This document shows positions 19,243-29,382 of a stretch of 64,000 nucleotides of DNA, piece after piece. Origin of the DNA: Prochlorococcus marinus subsp. marinus str. CCMP1375 (GTDB taxonomy: Bacteria > Cyanobacteriota > Cyanobacteriia > PCC-6307 > Cyanobiaceae). The notes beneath the pieces are model-generated. The model had not been told where the DNA came from. It did no database searches and worked only from the letters and a program-made list of their open reading frames with translations. Numbering within the stretch: the first letter of the stretch is position 1; every line of letters begins with the position of its first letter. The DNA is taken from assembly GCF_000007925.1 (NCBI RefSeq), contig NC_005042.1, positions 744,001-808,000 of the forward strand, read 5' to 3'. The position numbers and the translations under genes were made by a program.

Positions 19243-20370
19243 ATGATTCCACTTTTGGATCGATGGTTGTTTAGAGAATTATTACCACCTTTCTTTTTTG
19301 CAATATCAGCCTTCACGGTTGTTTCTTTATCAGTTGGAGTAATGTTTGATTTGGTAAGAAAGATTGTTGAATCAGGACTCGCTTTAAAGTTTGCATTGCA
19401 AGTTTTTTTCTTAAAGTTACCTAGTTTTCTTGTTATATCTTTTCCTATGGCCATTCTTATGGCAACATTATTAACTTTTAGCAGACTGTCATCAAATAGT
19501 GAAGTAAAGGCTCTTAAAAGTATTGGCATATCAACTAAACGAATGATTGTTGCTGCAATTACTTTAGGTCTTTTAATGACAGGAATTACATTTATATTTA
19601 ATGATTTAATTGTACCTTCTGCAAATAAAAGTGCTGAAGCTACTTTGCGTAGAGGATTAGGTGTTTCAATGCATTCAGATTATGTAACTGATATTATGTA
19701 TTCTCGTTTTGGTAAAATTGTTGATCCTTCTTCTAATATTTCAAGAGATGGAATGACGCATTTATTCTATGCAAAAGAATTTCAGAATAAAACAATGATT
19801 GATGTAACACTTTTAGATTTTTCTCGATTGGGTTATAAACAAATGTTAGTTGCGAAAAAGGGATACTGGAATAATTTAGAAGCTAATTGGGAATTTCATG
19901 ATGGCAATATACTTACAATAGCCCCAAATGGAGGCTCAACTTCTATTAGTTTTGAAAATTATGTATATCCTTTAGATTCAGGCCCGAAAAAAATAGCTAA
20001 GATACCTAAAGATGCTAACTATATGACTCTTTCAGATGCATATAAAGCCAAAGATTTATATAAATTATCAGGCAACCTTAAAGAAGTTAGAAGAATGGAA
20101 GTACGTATACAAGAAAAATTTACACTACCCATGGCATGCGTTGTGTTTAGCTTGATTGGAAGTTCCCTTGCCTGTAGTCCTAATACACGATCAACTCAAG
20201 GGCAAGGCTTTGCGCTTAGTATTGTTTTAATATTAGCTTATTACATTCTAAGCTTTGTATTTAGCTCATTAGGAGTTTCTGGAGCATTGAGTCCATTCGT
20301 TGGAGCATGGTCTCCAGTGATTATATCTCTTTCGGGAGGTCTTTATTTGCTTAATAAAGCAGATGATTAG
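19243..20370 (+). CDS. LptF/LptG family LPS export permease
   Basis: YjgP/YjgQ permease with three N-terminal and three C-terminal membrane segments around a periplasmic jellyroll. The ATG at 19243 gives the family-typical start [22 protein letters not shown] at 19159 overlapping the lptB stop would add 28 residues and cannot be excluded. It works with LptB directly upstream; only one permease gene is here, as in cyanobacteria, where LptF/G may act as a homodimer or have an unlinked partner (inference). Confidence 0.88.
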   Translation: MIPLLDRWLFRELLPPFFFAISAFTVVSLSVGVMFDLVRKIVESGLALKFALQVFFLKLPSFLVISFPMAILMATLLTFSRLSSNSEVKALKSIGISTKRMIVAAITLGLLMTGITFIFNDLIVPSANKSAEATLRRGLGVSMHSDYVTDIMYSRFGKIVDPSSNISRDGMTHLFYAKEFQNKTMIDVTLLDFSRLGYKQMLVAKKGYWNNLEANWEFHDGNILTIAPNGGSTSISFENYVYPLDSGPKKIAKIPKDANYMTLSDAYKAKDLYKLSGNLKEVRRMEVRIQEKFTLPMACVVFSLIGSSLACSPNTRSTQGQGFALSIVLILAYYILSFVFSSLGVSGALSPFVGAWSPVIISLSGGLYLLNKADD

Positions 20371-20387
20371 CTGCCAAATTTGATCGC

Positions 20388-21338
20388 ATGAATTTGATTC
20401 TAATGATTAATTTGTTTTTGTATATTAATGGTTTAGATCCTGTTCTGACTTTGGGATCTTTAGCATTTGTCTTGATTTTAATTTCTTTACCATTCTCTTT
20501 TTGGAATGTTGGCGAGAATTCAAATTCTTCCATTGTGAGAATATTAATAGCGTCTGCCAATATCCTACTTGCAATACAATTAGTTTTTCGCTGGATACAA
20601 TCTGGACACTTCCCTATCAGTAATCTTTATGAATCGCTTTGCTTCCTTACCTGGGGGTTAACTTTTATACAACTTCTAATAGAAAGAACTTTTCCATATC
20701 CATTAATTCAAGCAGCACTTACACCTATATCTTTACTATCAATAGCTTTCGCTAGCTTTGTCTTACCAGATGAACTTAAAGCATCTTCTTCTTTAGTACC
20801 GGCTTTGAAATCTAATTGGTTAGTAATGCATGTAAGTGTGATTATGTGCAGTTATGCAGCATTGCTCATTGGTTCATTATTATCACTTGTAGTTCTTTTA
20901 AGTAGTAGTCGGGAAACATTACAGATCCGCAGCAATTCTATGGGAATTGGAGGCTTTAAAAATAAATCTGAGAATCTAAATATAGTTAAAAGTATAGACG
21001 AATTAATACCTATTACTTTTTCTAAATCGGAAGAATTAGACAATTTAAGTTATCGAACTATAACGTTTGGATTCCTTCTTCTTACTTTTGGTCTTATTAG
21101 CGGTGCTGTTTGGGCTAACGAGGCTTGGGGAAGCTGGTGGAGTTGGGATCCTAAGGAAACCTGGGCATTTATTTCATGGCTAATTTATGCAGCATATTTA
21201 CATACAAGATTAAGTAGAGGATGGCAAGGTAAAAGACCCGCAATTATTGCAATTATAGGTTTATTTATAATATTAATATGTTATATAGGGGTTAACTTTC
21301 TGGGTATTGGATTACATAGCTATGGTTGGTTTCTTTAG
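20388..21338 (+). CDS. ccsB: cytochrome c biogenesis protein CcsB/CcsA-type
   Basis: 316-residue multi-pass membrane protein of system II cytochrome c maturation, handling heme at the thylakoid lumen face. The tryptophan-rich WWD motif ([26 protein letters not shown], in pieces near 246-271) is clear, with conserved His residues in HVSVIM and the C-terminal HSYGWFL. Named ccsA in some annotations (plastid nomenclature). It follows the LPS permease by 17 bases. Confidence 0.92.
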   Translation: MNLILMINLFLYINGLDPVLTLGSLAFVLILISLPFSFWNVGENSNSSIVRILIASANILLAIQLVFRWIQSGHFPISNLYESLCFLTWGLTFIQLLIERTFPYPLIQAALTPISLLSIAFASFVLPDELKASSSLVPALKSNWLVMHVSVIMCSYAALLIGSLLSLVVLLSSSRETLQIRSNSMGIGGFKNKSENLNIVKSIDELIPITFSKSEELDNLSYRTITFGFLLLTFGLISGAVWANEAWGSWWSWDPKETWAFISWLIYAAYLHTRLSRGWQGKRPAIIAIIGLFIILICYIGVNFLGIGLHSYGWFL

Positions 21339-21352
21339 GCTTAAATATACTT

Positions 21353-22096
21353 CTAGCTCTTTTCAAGTAGTTTCCCGTTTTGAGCATCTTTGGCTACTGA
21401 TCTTAATGCATCACAACCTTCTTTTAAGGATGGATAGGCAAACATACCACTGCCAGCAATGAAACAATTAGCACCTGCAGCACAGCACTGTGAGATCGTC
21501 CAGTCAGCTTTAATCCCTCCATCTACTTCGATATCTATATCATAGTTATTTTCAACAATTACTTCTCTTAAACTCTTAATTTTATTGAGCATTGTAGGTA
21601 TATAAGCTTGACCTCCAAAGCCTGGATTGACTGTCATTACAAGAACATGATCGACCATGTCCAGAACATCTTTGACCATCTCCATTGGAGTATGAGGATT
21701 TAATGCTACGGATGGAGAACCACCTAATTGACGGATTTTTCCAAGTATTCGGTGCAAATGAACATTTGCTTCCACATGAGCAATAACGACCCCTGGCTCG
21801 CCATTAGGTCCCTTGCTTGCTTCAACATATGCTTCAAGCATAGTTTCACAGTTATATTGACTAACCATTAGTTGAGTTTCAAATGGAACGTTGCAGTATT
21901 TTCTGCAGGCTGAAATCATTTCTGGTCCAAAAGTCAGATTAGGAACAAAATTCCCATCCATTACATCAAATTGGATACGATCCACTCCAGCTTCTTCAAG
22001 GTCTTTGACGCATTGCCCCATGTTTGCCCAGTCAGCTGGTAAAACAGATGGAATGATCTGAATTGGTCGATTTGATGAAGTAAATGCTGAACTCAT
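21353..22096 (-). CDS. rpe: ribulose-phosphate 3-epimerase
   Basis: 247-residue TIM barrel interconverting ribulose 5-phosphate and xylulose 5-phosphate in the Calvin and pentose phosphate cycles. Seen are IIPSVLPADWANMG, FDVMDGNFVPNLTFGP (catalytic Asp and metal ligands, about 39-54), VMTVNPGFGGQAY near 153-165 and EVDGGIK near 191-197. It is divergent from glpX; the 208-base gap between them contains a 5-bp ACCTC/GAGGT hairpin at 22198-22211 of unknown use. Confidence 0.96.
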   Translation of the reverse strand: MSSAFTSSNRPIQIIPSVLPADWANMGQCVKDLEEAGVDRIQFDVMDGNFVPNLTFGPEMISACRKYCNVPFETQLMVSQYNCETMLEAYVEASKGPNGEPGVVIAHVEANVHLHRILGKIRQLGGSPSVALNPHTPMEMVKDVLDMVDHVLVMTVNPGFGGQAYIPTMLNKIKSLREVIVENNYDIDIEVDGGIKADWTISQCCAAGANCFIAGSGMFAYPSLKEGCDALRSVAKDAQNGKLLEKS

Positions 22097-22304
22097 CTGT
22101 TTTTAATTGAATGTCATAGATTCTATTAATTGAAGGTGCAACTAGAAAGGTAATTCCTTCCACTGATACAGTTGACACCGCTAAGCAAACCAGAAGCACC
22201 TCAGCAGAGGTCACTCCTTTTGATTAGACACATTCGTTTATCATCTGTAGTCAAGCTATTCTGGCTTCTTTTTCTCTAAAAACTTATCAAACGAAATTAA
22301 GCTA

Positions 22305-23309
22305 GTGGACCGCACTCTCATTCAAGAAATTCTCGAAGTTGTCGAACAGGCAGCTATAGCCTCAGCCGAGCTAACAGGTTTAGGACAGAAAGACGAAGCT
22401 GATGCAGCTGCCGTAGAGGCTATGCGTAAAAGGATGGGATCCATTCAAATGCAGGGAAGGATAGTTATAGGAGAAGGCGAAAGAGATGAGGCTCCTATGC
22501 TTTATATAGGTGAAGAGGTTGGGAGTGGTTCAGGACCAGGAGTTGACTTTGCTGTAGATCCATGTGAAGGAACCAATCTTTGTGCTAATAATCAGCGAGG
22601 CTCTATGGCTGTATTGGCTGCTTCTGATCGTGGTGGTTTATTTAATGCACCAGATTTTTACATGAAGAAACTGGCAGCTCCTCCTGCTGCAAAAGGTAAA
22701 GTTGATATTAGGAAATCTGCTACAGAAAATATAAATATTCTTAGCAGTTGTCTTGGCATGGCTGTGAGTGAACTGACAATTGTAGTTATGGATAGAGCTA
22801 GGCATAAAGATTTAATAGCAGAAATCCGTTCTACTGGCGCAAGAGTTCAACCTATTTCAGATGGTGATGTTCAAGCTGCTATTGCATGTGGCTTTGCAGG
22901 CACAGGGACTCATTGTCTAATGGGAATTGGAGCTGCTCCAGAGGGGGTTATTTCGGCAGCAGCAATGCGAGCTCTAGGAGGCCATTTTCAAGGGCAGTTG
23001 GTTTACGATCCTGCAATAGCTATGACTAAAGAGTGGGCTGATTACACTAAAGAAGGAAATATTGCTCGACTCAATGAAATGGGGATAACAGATGGTGACA
23101 AGATTTATGAAGCAGATGAATTAGCTTCTGGAGAAAATGTTGTTTTTGCTGGAAGTGGTATTACAGATGGTTTGTTATTTAATGGAGTTAAATTTGAAAA
23201 GGACTGTACACGTACAAGCAGTCTTGTAATAAGCACTCTTGATAGTACAGCTCGTTTTACAAATACAGTTCATATTAAGGATGGTGCAAAGAGCATATCT
23301 TTGAGCTGA
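22305..23309 (+). CDS. glpX: class II fructose-1,6-/sedoheptulose-1,7-bisphosphatase
   Basis: 334-residue GlpX-type dual FBPase/SBPase of the cyanobacterial Calvin cycle. Motifs are [20 protein letters not shown] (about 54-73), [20 protein letters not shown] (about 85-104) and [11 protein letters not shown] near 197-207. GTG start at 22305. It sits divergently to rpe and upstream of hemA, so carbon and tetrapyrrole genes are adjacent. Confidence 0.96.
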
Positions 23310-23341
23310 AGAGGGTTTACTATCACTTACAAAATTGAGTT

Positions 23342-24655
23342 ATGAATATTGCTGTCGTTGGGCTTAGTCATAGGACAGCACCTGTTGAAGTCCGAGAGAA
23401 GTTAAGTATCTCTGATGAACATATAGAGAAATCTTTTTGTTCTTTGAACGCGACTGAACAAGTCCTTGAAGTTTCTATTCTTAGTACATGTAATCGGCTT
23501 GAGATATATGCGTTAGTTAAGAATCAAGAATTAGGAGTTTCTGCCATAAAGGAATTCTTGATTGATCATTCTGGTTTAAGTAAAGAAGATTTATTCCCTC
23601 ATTTATTTACTTTTAATCAAGCAGAAGCTGTTAATCATTTAATGAGGGTTTCAGGTGGTTTAGATAGCTTGGTATTAGGAGAAGGCCAGATACTATCTCA
23701 AGTCAAAAAAATGGTGAGACTTGGGCAAGACTATAAATCTATTGGACCAATATTAAATCGATTACTTACCCAGGCTGTGAGTACAGGGAAAAAAGTTCGT
23801 TCAGATACTAATTTAGGAACTGGGGCAGTCTCTATAAGTTCAGCAGCAGTTGAACTCGCTCAATTGAAGCTTGGTCAATCGTTAGGGAAAGATCAATTGA
23901 TGACACTTCAGTCTGAAAAAGTTGCAGTTATTGGCGCGGGACGAATGAGTCGATTGCTTATTCAGCATTTACAGTCAAAAGGTTGTTCAAAATTAACCCT
24001 TTTGAATAGAACTTTGAATAGAGCTGAGTCTCTTGCTAAGGATTTCCCTGATTTAGATGTTAAATGTGGGCTTTTAGATGATCTTGATAAATGTATTGAG
24101 TTTTCTACCTTGATTTTTACAAGTACTGCTTCCAATACGCCAATAATTAATTCAGAACTTTTGAGTGGATTCAAAAGAAACAATAATTTATTGAGGTTAA
24201 TAGATATAGGTGTTCCAAGAAATATTGCTTCAGATGTATCAGGTTTGCCTGGTTTTGAAGCTTATGATGTAGATGATCTTCAAGAAGTTGTTGCTCGTAA
24301 TCAAGATGCAAGACAACAGATAGCTATTGAAGCTCAGAACTTGATAGATGAGGAAGCAAGAGTCTTTTTAGAATGGTGGGCAAGTTTGGAAGCTGTACCC
24401 ACTATTAATCGTTTAAGGTCTAACCTGGAATCGATAAGAAAAGAAGAGTTACAAAAAGCTTTAAGTAGAATGGGACCGGATTTTTCTGCTAGGGAACGCA
24501 AAGTTGTCGAAGCATTAAGTAAAGGAATTATTAATAAGATCCTTCATACACCTGTAACAAATCTAAGAGCTCCTCAGCCAAGCTCGCAAAGAAAGGAATC
24601 CTTGAAAATTGTTGAATCCCTTTTTGAGTTAGGTGTTTCAGAAAATGATCAATAA
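23342..24655 (+). CDS. hemA: glutamyl-tRNA reductase
   Basis: 437-residue NADPH enzyme of the C5 pathway, making glutamate 1-semialdehyde for heme and chlorophyll. The N-terminus GLSHRTAPVEVREKL, the catalytic-Cys region LSTCNRLEIYA (about 47-57), GEGQILSQVKKM near 110-121 and the NADPH motif VIGAGRMSRLL near 197-207 are present. It starts 32 bases after glpX. Confidence 0.97.
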   Translation: MNIAVVGLSHRTAPVEVREKLSISDEHIEKSFCSLNATEQVLEVSILSTCNRLEIYALVKNQELGVSAIKEFLIDHSGLSKEDLFPHLFTFNQAEAVNHLMRVSGGLDSLVLGEGQILSQVKKMVRLGQDYKSIGPILNRLLTQAVSTGKKVRSDTNLGTGAVSISSAAVELAQLKLGQSLGKDQLMTLQSEKVAVIGAGRMSRLLIQHLQSKGCSKLTLLNRTLNRAESLAKDFPDLDVKCGLLDDLDKCIEFSTLIFTSTASNTPIINSELLSGFKRNNNLLRLIDIGVPRNIASDVSGLPGFEAYDVDDLQEVVARNQDARQQIAIEAQNLIDEEARVFLEWWASLEAVPTINRLRSNLESIRKEELQKALSRMGPDFSARERKVVEALSKGIINKILHTPVTNLRAPQPSSQRKESLKIVESLFELGVSENDQ

Positions 24656-24768
24656 CATCTTTAAGGACTTCAGATGATGATTCATAGAACTCTTAATTCA
24701 ACTGTCTATCAAATTGCTTTTCTTAGACCATCATCAAGTAGGTTTGCAAAGCCTATTTTCAAGGCGAT

Positions 24769-26064
24769 ATGAAGAGAGTACTGGCGATCATTCTTGGGGG
24801 GGGCAAAGGTTCCCGCCTTTATCCCTTAACTAAAATGAGGGCTAAACCTGCTGTACCTTTAGCGGGCAAATATCGCTTGATAGATATTCCAATAAGCAAT
24901 TGTATTAATTCGAATATCACCAAGATGTACGTCTTGACTCAGTTCAACAGTGCTTCTCTTAATAGGCATCTTGCTCAGACATATAATCTTAGTTCTCCTT
25001 TTGCGCAAGGTTTTGTAGAAGTTTTAGCCGCGCAACAGACTCCCGAAAGTCCTTCATGGTTTGAAGGCACAGCCGATGCTGTAAGGAAATATCAATGGTT
25101 ATTTCAAGAGTGGGATGTTGATGAGTATCTAATACTTTCTGGTGATCAACTTTATCGGATGGATTACAGTTTATTCGTAGAGCATCATCGTGAAACAGGC
25201 GCAGATTTAACAGTTGCAGCACTTCCAGTAGATGGAGCACAGGCAGAGGGTTTTGGGTTAATGCGAACTGACAATGATGGAAACATAAGAGAGTTTAAGG
25301 AGAAACCCTCTGGAGAAGCTCTTAAAGCAATGGCTGTAGATACTTCACGTTTTGGACTTTCTCCAGATTCTGCAAAAGAAAGACCATATCTTGCTTCTAT
25401 GGGTATTTATGTCTTTAGCCGCTCTACGCTTTTTGATTTACTTAATAAGTACCCATCTTATAAAGACTTTGGGAAGGAAGTTATCCCAGAAGCCTTAAGT
25501 AGGGGTGATGCTCTAAAAAGCTATGTTTTTGATGCTTATTGGGAAGATATTGGGACTATTGGAGCCTTCTATGAATCTAATTTGGCTTTAACTCAACAGC
25601 CGACGCCTCCTTTCAGTTTCTATGATGAAAAATTCCCTATATATACTCGGGCAAGATATTTACCTCCTTCAAAATTAGTTGATGCTCAAATAACAGATTC
25701 CATTGTGGGAGAAGGATCTATTCTCAAATCTTGCAGTATTCATCATTGCGTTTTAGGCGTTAGAAGCAGAATTGAGAGTGATGTAGTTCTCGAAGATTCA
25801 CTTGTTATGGGTTCAGATTTCTATGAATCAGCTGAAGAAAGAATTGCTTTAAGAAAAGGAGGTGGAATTCCTCTTGGAGTAGGTCAGGGAACGACCGTCA
25901 AAAGGGCGATTTTGGATAAGAATACACGAATTGGAGAGAATGTCACAATCATAAATAAAGATCGCATTGAGGAAGCTGATCGAGCTGATCAGGGCTTCTA
26001 TATTCGCAATGGAATAGTTGTTGTTGTTAAAAACGCCAGCATTCTTGATGGAACGATTATCTAG
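24769..26064 (+). CDS. glgC: glucose-1-phosphate adenylyltransferase
   Basis: 431-residue ADP-glucose pyrophosphorylase, the committed step of glycogen synthesis, normally activated by 3-phosphoglycerate. Seen are the N-terminal [13 protein letters not shown] motif (about 9-21), [14 protein letters not shown] and GTADAVR near 105-111, [11 protein letters not shown] near 124-134 and a C-terminal left-handed beta-helix. Alone in its transcription region, before gnd. Confidence 0.97.
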   Translation: MKRVLAIILGGGKGSRLYPLTKMRAKPAVPLAGKYRLIDIPISNCINSNITKMYVLTQFNSASLNRHLAQTYNLSSPFAQGFVEVLAAQQTPESPSWFEGTADAVRKYQWLFQEWDVDEYLILSGDQLYRMDYSLFVEHHRETGADLTVAALPVDGAQAEGFGLMRTDNDGNIREFKEKPSGEALKAMAVDTSRFGLSPDSAKERPYLASMGIYVFSRSTLFDLLNKYPSYKDFGKEVIPEALSRGDALKSYVFDAYWEDIGTIGAFYESNLALTQQPTPPFSFYDEKFPIYTRARYLPPSKLVDAQITDSIVGEGSILKSCSIHHCVLGVRSRIESDVVLEDSLVMGSDFYESAEERIALRKGGGIPLGVGQGTTVKRAILDKNTRIGENVTIINKDRIEEADRADQGFYIRNGIVVVVKNASILDGTII

Positions 26065-26219
26065 GTTCCTTTGTTATTGCTTATTGATTTTTTCCAGAAA
26101 CATACCATTTTTCAAAATTTTGACTGCCTTAAGAATGGGACATCCCTGACATTCCTCAAAAAATCCCACATAACCACGGCCCCTTAGTCACACTTGTCAA
26201 AGTTAATAAATGCATTGAT

Positions 26220-27638
26220 ATGTCCAAGGCACATTTTGGTTTGGTTGGTCTTGGAGTAATGGGAGAAAATCTCGTCCTTAATGCTGAAAGGAATGGGTTC
26301 TCTAGCGTTGTTTATAATCGAACTTATTCAAAAACCGAGGCTTTTTTAAATGGTAAAGGCTTAGGGAAAAAAATATCTGGCGCCAGTGATCTTCAGGATT
26401 TTGTTAACAAATTAGAGAGGCCTAGAAGGATTTTGATGATGGTAAAAGCAGGAGCGGCGACCGATGCTGTTATCGAACAAATATCACCTTATTTGCAAGA
26501 AGATGACCTATTGATTGATGGAGGGAATGCATTGTTTTCAGATACTGAAAGAAGAGTCTTAGAACTTGAGAGTAAAAGTTTTGGTTATATAGGAATGGGT
26601 GTTTCAGGAGGGGCAAAGGGAGCCTTGGAAGGACCAAGCATGATGCCTGGTGGAACAAAAGCTTCTTATAAAGCAATAGAAAATCTTTTGAACAAAATGG
26701 CAGCTCAAGTAGATGATGGACCTTGTGTTACTTATATAGGTCCACGAGGTTCGGGCCATTTTGTTAAAACAGTACACAATGGAATTGAATATGGAATAGA
26801 ACAGATACTTTCTGAAGGCTATGACTTGATGAAACGAGTCTGCAAAATGAATTGTGATGAGATTTCTGACGTTTTTGGTATTTGGAATAAAACAGAAGAA
26901 TTATCTTCCTATCTTGTTGAAATTACAGAAATTTGTTTACGAACTAAGGATCCAACCGACGGAGCTGATCTTGTTGAGAAAATAATGGACAAAGCAGGTC
27001 AAAAAGGAACTGGATTATGGACAGTTGTAAGTGCCTTACAACTGGGGGCCTCGGTCCCTACCATTTACGCTTCTCTGAATGGGCGTGTAATGAGTTCTAT
27101 GAAATCTGAGAGAGTCAAGGCGGAAAAAGTATTTGGCAAGCTATCTATCGAAAGAACTGACCTTGGCTCACCATCAAATGGAATGTCTCCAATAATGGAT
27201 GCGGTTGTTTTGTCTACGATTGCGAGTTATGCACAAGGTATGGAAATTCTTCGTTTAGCTTCTGAAGAATATAAATATGATCTTCATATGCCTTCTATTG
27301 CTCAAATTTGGAAAGGAGGCTGCATCATACGTTCCACACTCTTGCAAAGAATACAAGATGCTTTTAATAACGAACCACAATTAACAAATCTACTAATGGA
27401 TCCATGGTTTGCCGAACAAATTAAAAATAGATTGCCAGGGCTTACAAAAACAGTGGCTGTTGCCGCGCAGACTGGAGTTCCAGTTCCATGTTTTAGTAGC
27501 ACTTTGGATTATATAAATAGTTATAGAACTGCTAGGTTGCCACAAAATCTAGTTCAGGCTATGCGTGATTGCTTTGGATCACATACTTATGAACGTATAG
27601 ATAAAGAAGGTTCGTTTCATACTGAATGGATTAATTAA
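26220..27638 (+). CDS. gnd: 6-phosphogluconate dehydrogenase
   Basis: 472-residue oxidative pentose phosphate enzyme yielding ribulose 5-phosphate, CO2 and NADPH. NADP motif GLGVMGENL (about 9-17), the GVSGGAKGALEGPSMMPGG signature (about 127-145), KTVHNGIEYG with catalytic Lys and His near 182-191. It is followed after seven bases by pgl, giving two consecutive steps of the pathway in one operon. Confidence 0.97.
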   Translation: MSKAHFGLVGLGVMGENLVLNAERNGFSSVVYNRTYSKTEAFLNGKGLGKKISGASDLQDFVNKLERPRRILMMVKAGAATDAVIEQISPYLQEDDLLIDGGNALFSDTERRVLELESKSFGYIGMGVSGGAKGALEGPSMMPGGTKASYKAIENLLNKMAAQVDDGPCVTYIGPRGSGHFVKTVHNGIEYGIEQILSEGYDLMKRVCKMNCDEISDVFGIWNKTEELSSYLVEITEICLRTKDPTDGADLVEKIMDKAGQKGTGLWTVVSALQLGASVPTIYASLNGRVMSSMKSERVKAEKVFGKLSIERTDLGSPSNGMSPIMDAVVLSTIASYAQGMEILRLASEEYKYDLHMPSIAQIWKGGCIIRSTLLQRIQDAFNNEPQLTNLLMDPWFAEQIKNRLPGLTKTVAVAAQTGVPVPCFSSTLDYINSYRTARLPQNLVQAMRDCFGSHTYERIDKEGSFHTEWIN

Positions 27639-27645
27639 AAAGATT

Positions 27646-28359
27646 ATGACTGTTTTCAATATTCATAGAGCTAAAGATCAAGTCACACTGGCTCAACTGA
27701 CTAGTGAATATGTTAGTAAAACTATTATTGCTGAGCTTAAAACAAAGGAACGTTTCCAAATTGCTCTTTCTGGTGGCTCTACTCCATGTATGGCTTATTC
27801 ACTTTTACGAGAAGAGAACTTACCTTGGAATCTTGTAGATGTGGTTTTGGGAGATGAGAGATGGGTCTCTCATCAAGATGAATCAAGCAATGCATTAATG
27901 CTTCGTAGAACATTAATGGCTTCTGGGCCAGGAGCGAAAGCTTGTTTTCATCCAATTCCAACGACAGAACTTAACACACCTGAAGATAGTGTTAGTGAAT
28001 TCTCCAAAGTAATCAACCACTTATGCGAAGGGGATCCTCCTAGATTTGATTTAATACTCCTTGGCCTTGGTGAAGATGGACACACAGCTTCTTTGTTCCC
28101 AAATTCTCAATCTTTATATGTAAAAGGTGCTTATGCAACTATTGGTCAGGGGAAAGGGCAGCAACGTATATCACTTACAGCTGAAGTGCTTTGTTCTGCC
28201 GCAAAAGTTATATTTTTAGTTAGTGGAGAATCGAAGCAAATAGCTTTAAAGCGGTTATTGGATCCTTTAGAGTCATTTGAAAGAACTCCAGCACGACTAG
28301 TCAAGCCTGATTCTGAAGTGATAATTTTTACTGATGAAGCTGCAGCAAAACTTATTTGA
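27646..28359 (+). CDS. pgl: 6-phosphogluconolactonase
   Basis: 237-residue DevB/SOL-type lactonase hydrolysing 6-phosphogluconolactone, the step before Gnd. ALSGGSTPCMAY (about 43-54), VDVVLGDERWV near 66-76 and LLGLGEDGHTASLFPNS near 138-154 match the family. Located seven bases after gnd. Confidence 0.95.
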   Translation: MTVFNIHRAKDQVTLAQLTSEYVSKTIIAELKTKERFQIALSGGSTPCMAYSLLREENLPWNLVDVVLGDERWVSHQDESSNALMLRRTLMASGPGAKACFHPIPTTELNTPEDSVSEFSKVINHLCEGDPPRFDLILLGLGEDGHTASLFPNSQSLYVKGAYATIGQGKGQQRISLTAEVLCSAAKVIFLVSGESKQIALKRLLDPLESFERTPARLVKPDSEVIIFTDEAAAKLI

Positions 28360-28433
28360 ACTATTTGTATAAATAGGAGTTTTTGTTTCCCTAACGATTT
28401 AAGTTTTTAATGATCAAATGGTGCTTGCTCTAA

Positions 28434-28988
28434 ATGGTTGCAGATGCTTTGTTGATTGCTAGTTCTGATGAGTTCTCTAATTGGATGACCATCAATGACA
28501 CTATTATGGGTGGTTCAAGTACAGCAGTATGTCAAGTCACTTCTAAAGGGCTTAGCCTTGAAGGGGATTTGATTGAAGAGAATGGCGGTTTTGTTAGTTG
28601 TCGTTCCCCAGCGTTATCACCACCTTTAGATCTTTCTGCTTTTCTTGGCATACAACTAGATGTTGAAGGTCAGGGAAGAACATTGAAATTCGCTATTTCA
28701 TGTGGTGATGGTTTTACGCGAGTTACAGATTATTTATCTGGAGGACTTAGATGGGTCGCTGAGTTCAAGACATTGAAGTCTGGGATTACTCAAGCAAAGA
28801 TACCTTTTGACTCTTTTAAACCTACTATCAGGGCAAGACCTGTTCGATTGCCAATAAAGTTTAGTGCTAATTCAATTAGTCAGTTTCAACTTCTCCATTC
28901 TAAGTTTGGTGCTGATGGGAACTCAAACTTGGGATTTAGAGCTGGTAAATTTTTAATTCTTATTCATTCTATTAGTGCATATTCTTGA
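28434..28988 (+). CDS. CIA30-domain protein
   Basis: 184 residues resembling the CIA30 (complex I intermediate-associated protein 30) beta-sandwich family: NDTIMGGSSTAVCQV (about 20-34), FVSCRSPALSPPLDLSAFLGIQLDVEG in pieces (about 53-79) and a C-terminal QFQLLHSKFGADGNSNLGFRAGKF block. Cyanobacterial members are linked by homology to assembly of electron-transfer complexes, but the function here is unproven. It overlaps the next gene by 14 bases. Confidence 0.75.
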   Translation: MVADALLIASSDEFSNWMTINDTIMGGSSTAVCQVTSKGLSLEGDLIEENGGFVSCRSPALSPPLDLSAFLGIQLDVEGQGRTLKFAISCGDGFTRVTDYLSGGLRWVAEFKTLKSGITQAKIPFDSFKPTIRARPVRLPIKFSANSISQFQLLHSKFGADGNSNLGFRAGKFLILIHSISAYS

Positions 28989-29382
28989 TTCCGACAATGA
29001 TTTAATCACAGAAATTGCTAAGGCTTGTGATTTATGCATGAAGCCATGGAGACATTCTGTTGTAGATAACTCACCAAAATCGACACCTTCTTCTGAGGAT
29101 GATTTTCTTGATATGACTCTACGAGTCGAATGTAGAGATGAAGATGGTGAACGTTTACCTGAAAATGATTTGGAGCTTGAAATCTTCAAGAGTGGTGATG
29201 ATTTAAGTATTACTCTGGCTTGGCTTTCTTTTCCTGATAGGCAGATACTGTGGCATGGCAAACATTCGATATGGATGGATTCGGAAAGTGGAAAACGTTC
29301 CACAATGCCGAATGGGGGCTCTTGTTTAGAAGCATTAGCTAGAAGGATTAGAGCTTTGTTTGATTTTGAAAGCGAGTATTAA
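28975..29382 (+). CDS. conserved hypothetical protein (135 aa)
   Basis: 135 residues starting at GTG 28975 inside the end of the CIA30 gene, so translational coupling is likely. The protein is acidic and soluble, without a membrane segment or recognised motif; a Trp-rich stretch (AWLSFPDRQILWHGKHSIW, in part) suggests a small beta-rich domain. Its stop codon directly abuts the stop of the convergent ilvD with no spacer. Confidence 0.7.
   Translation: MHILDSDNDLITEIAKACDLCMKPWRHSVVDNSPKSTPSSEDDFLDMTLRVECRDEDGERLPENDLELEIFKSGDDLSITLAWLSFPDRQILWHGKHSIWMDSESGKRSTMPNGGSCLEALARRIRALFDFESEY

Noticed and set aside
22032-22214. 60-codon minus frame overlapping the start of rpe
   Set aside because: It overlaps rpe in another frame and has no recognisable domain; best seen as a shadow of the divergent spacer.
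26065-26219. Possible regulatory RNA before gnd
   Set aside because: Only a short TCAAAATTTTGA palindrome; no convincing structure.
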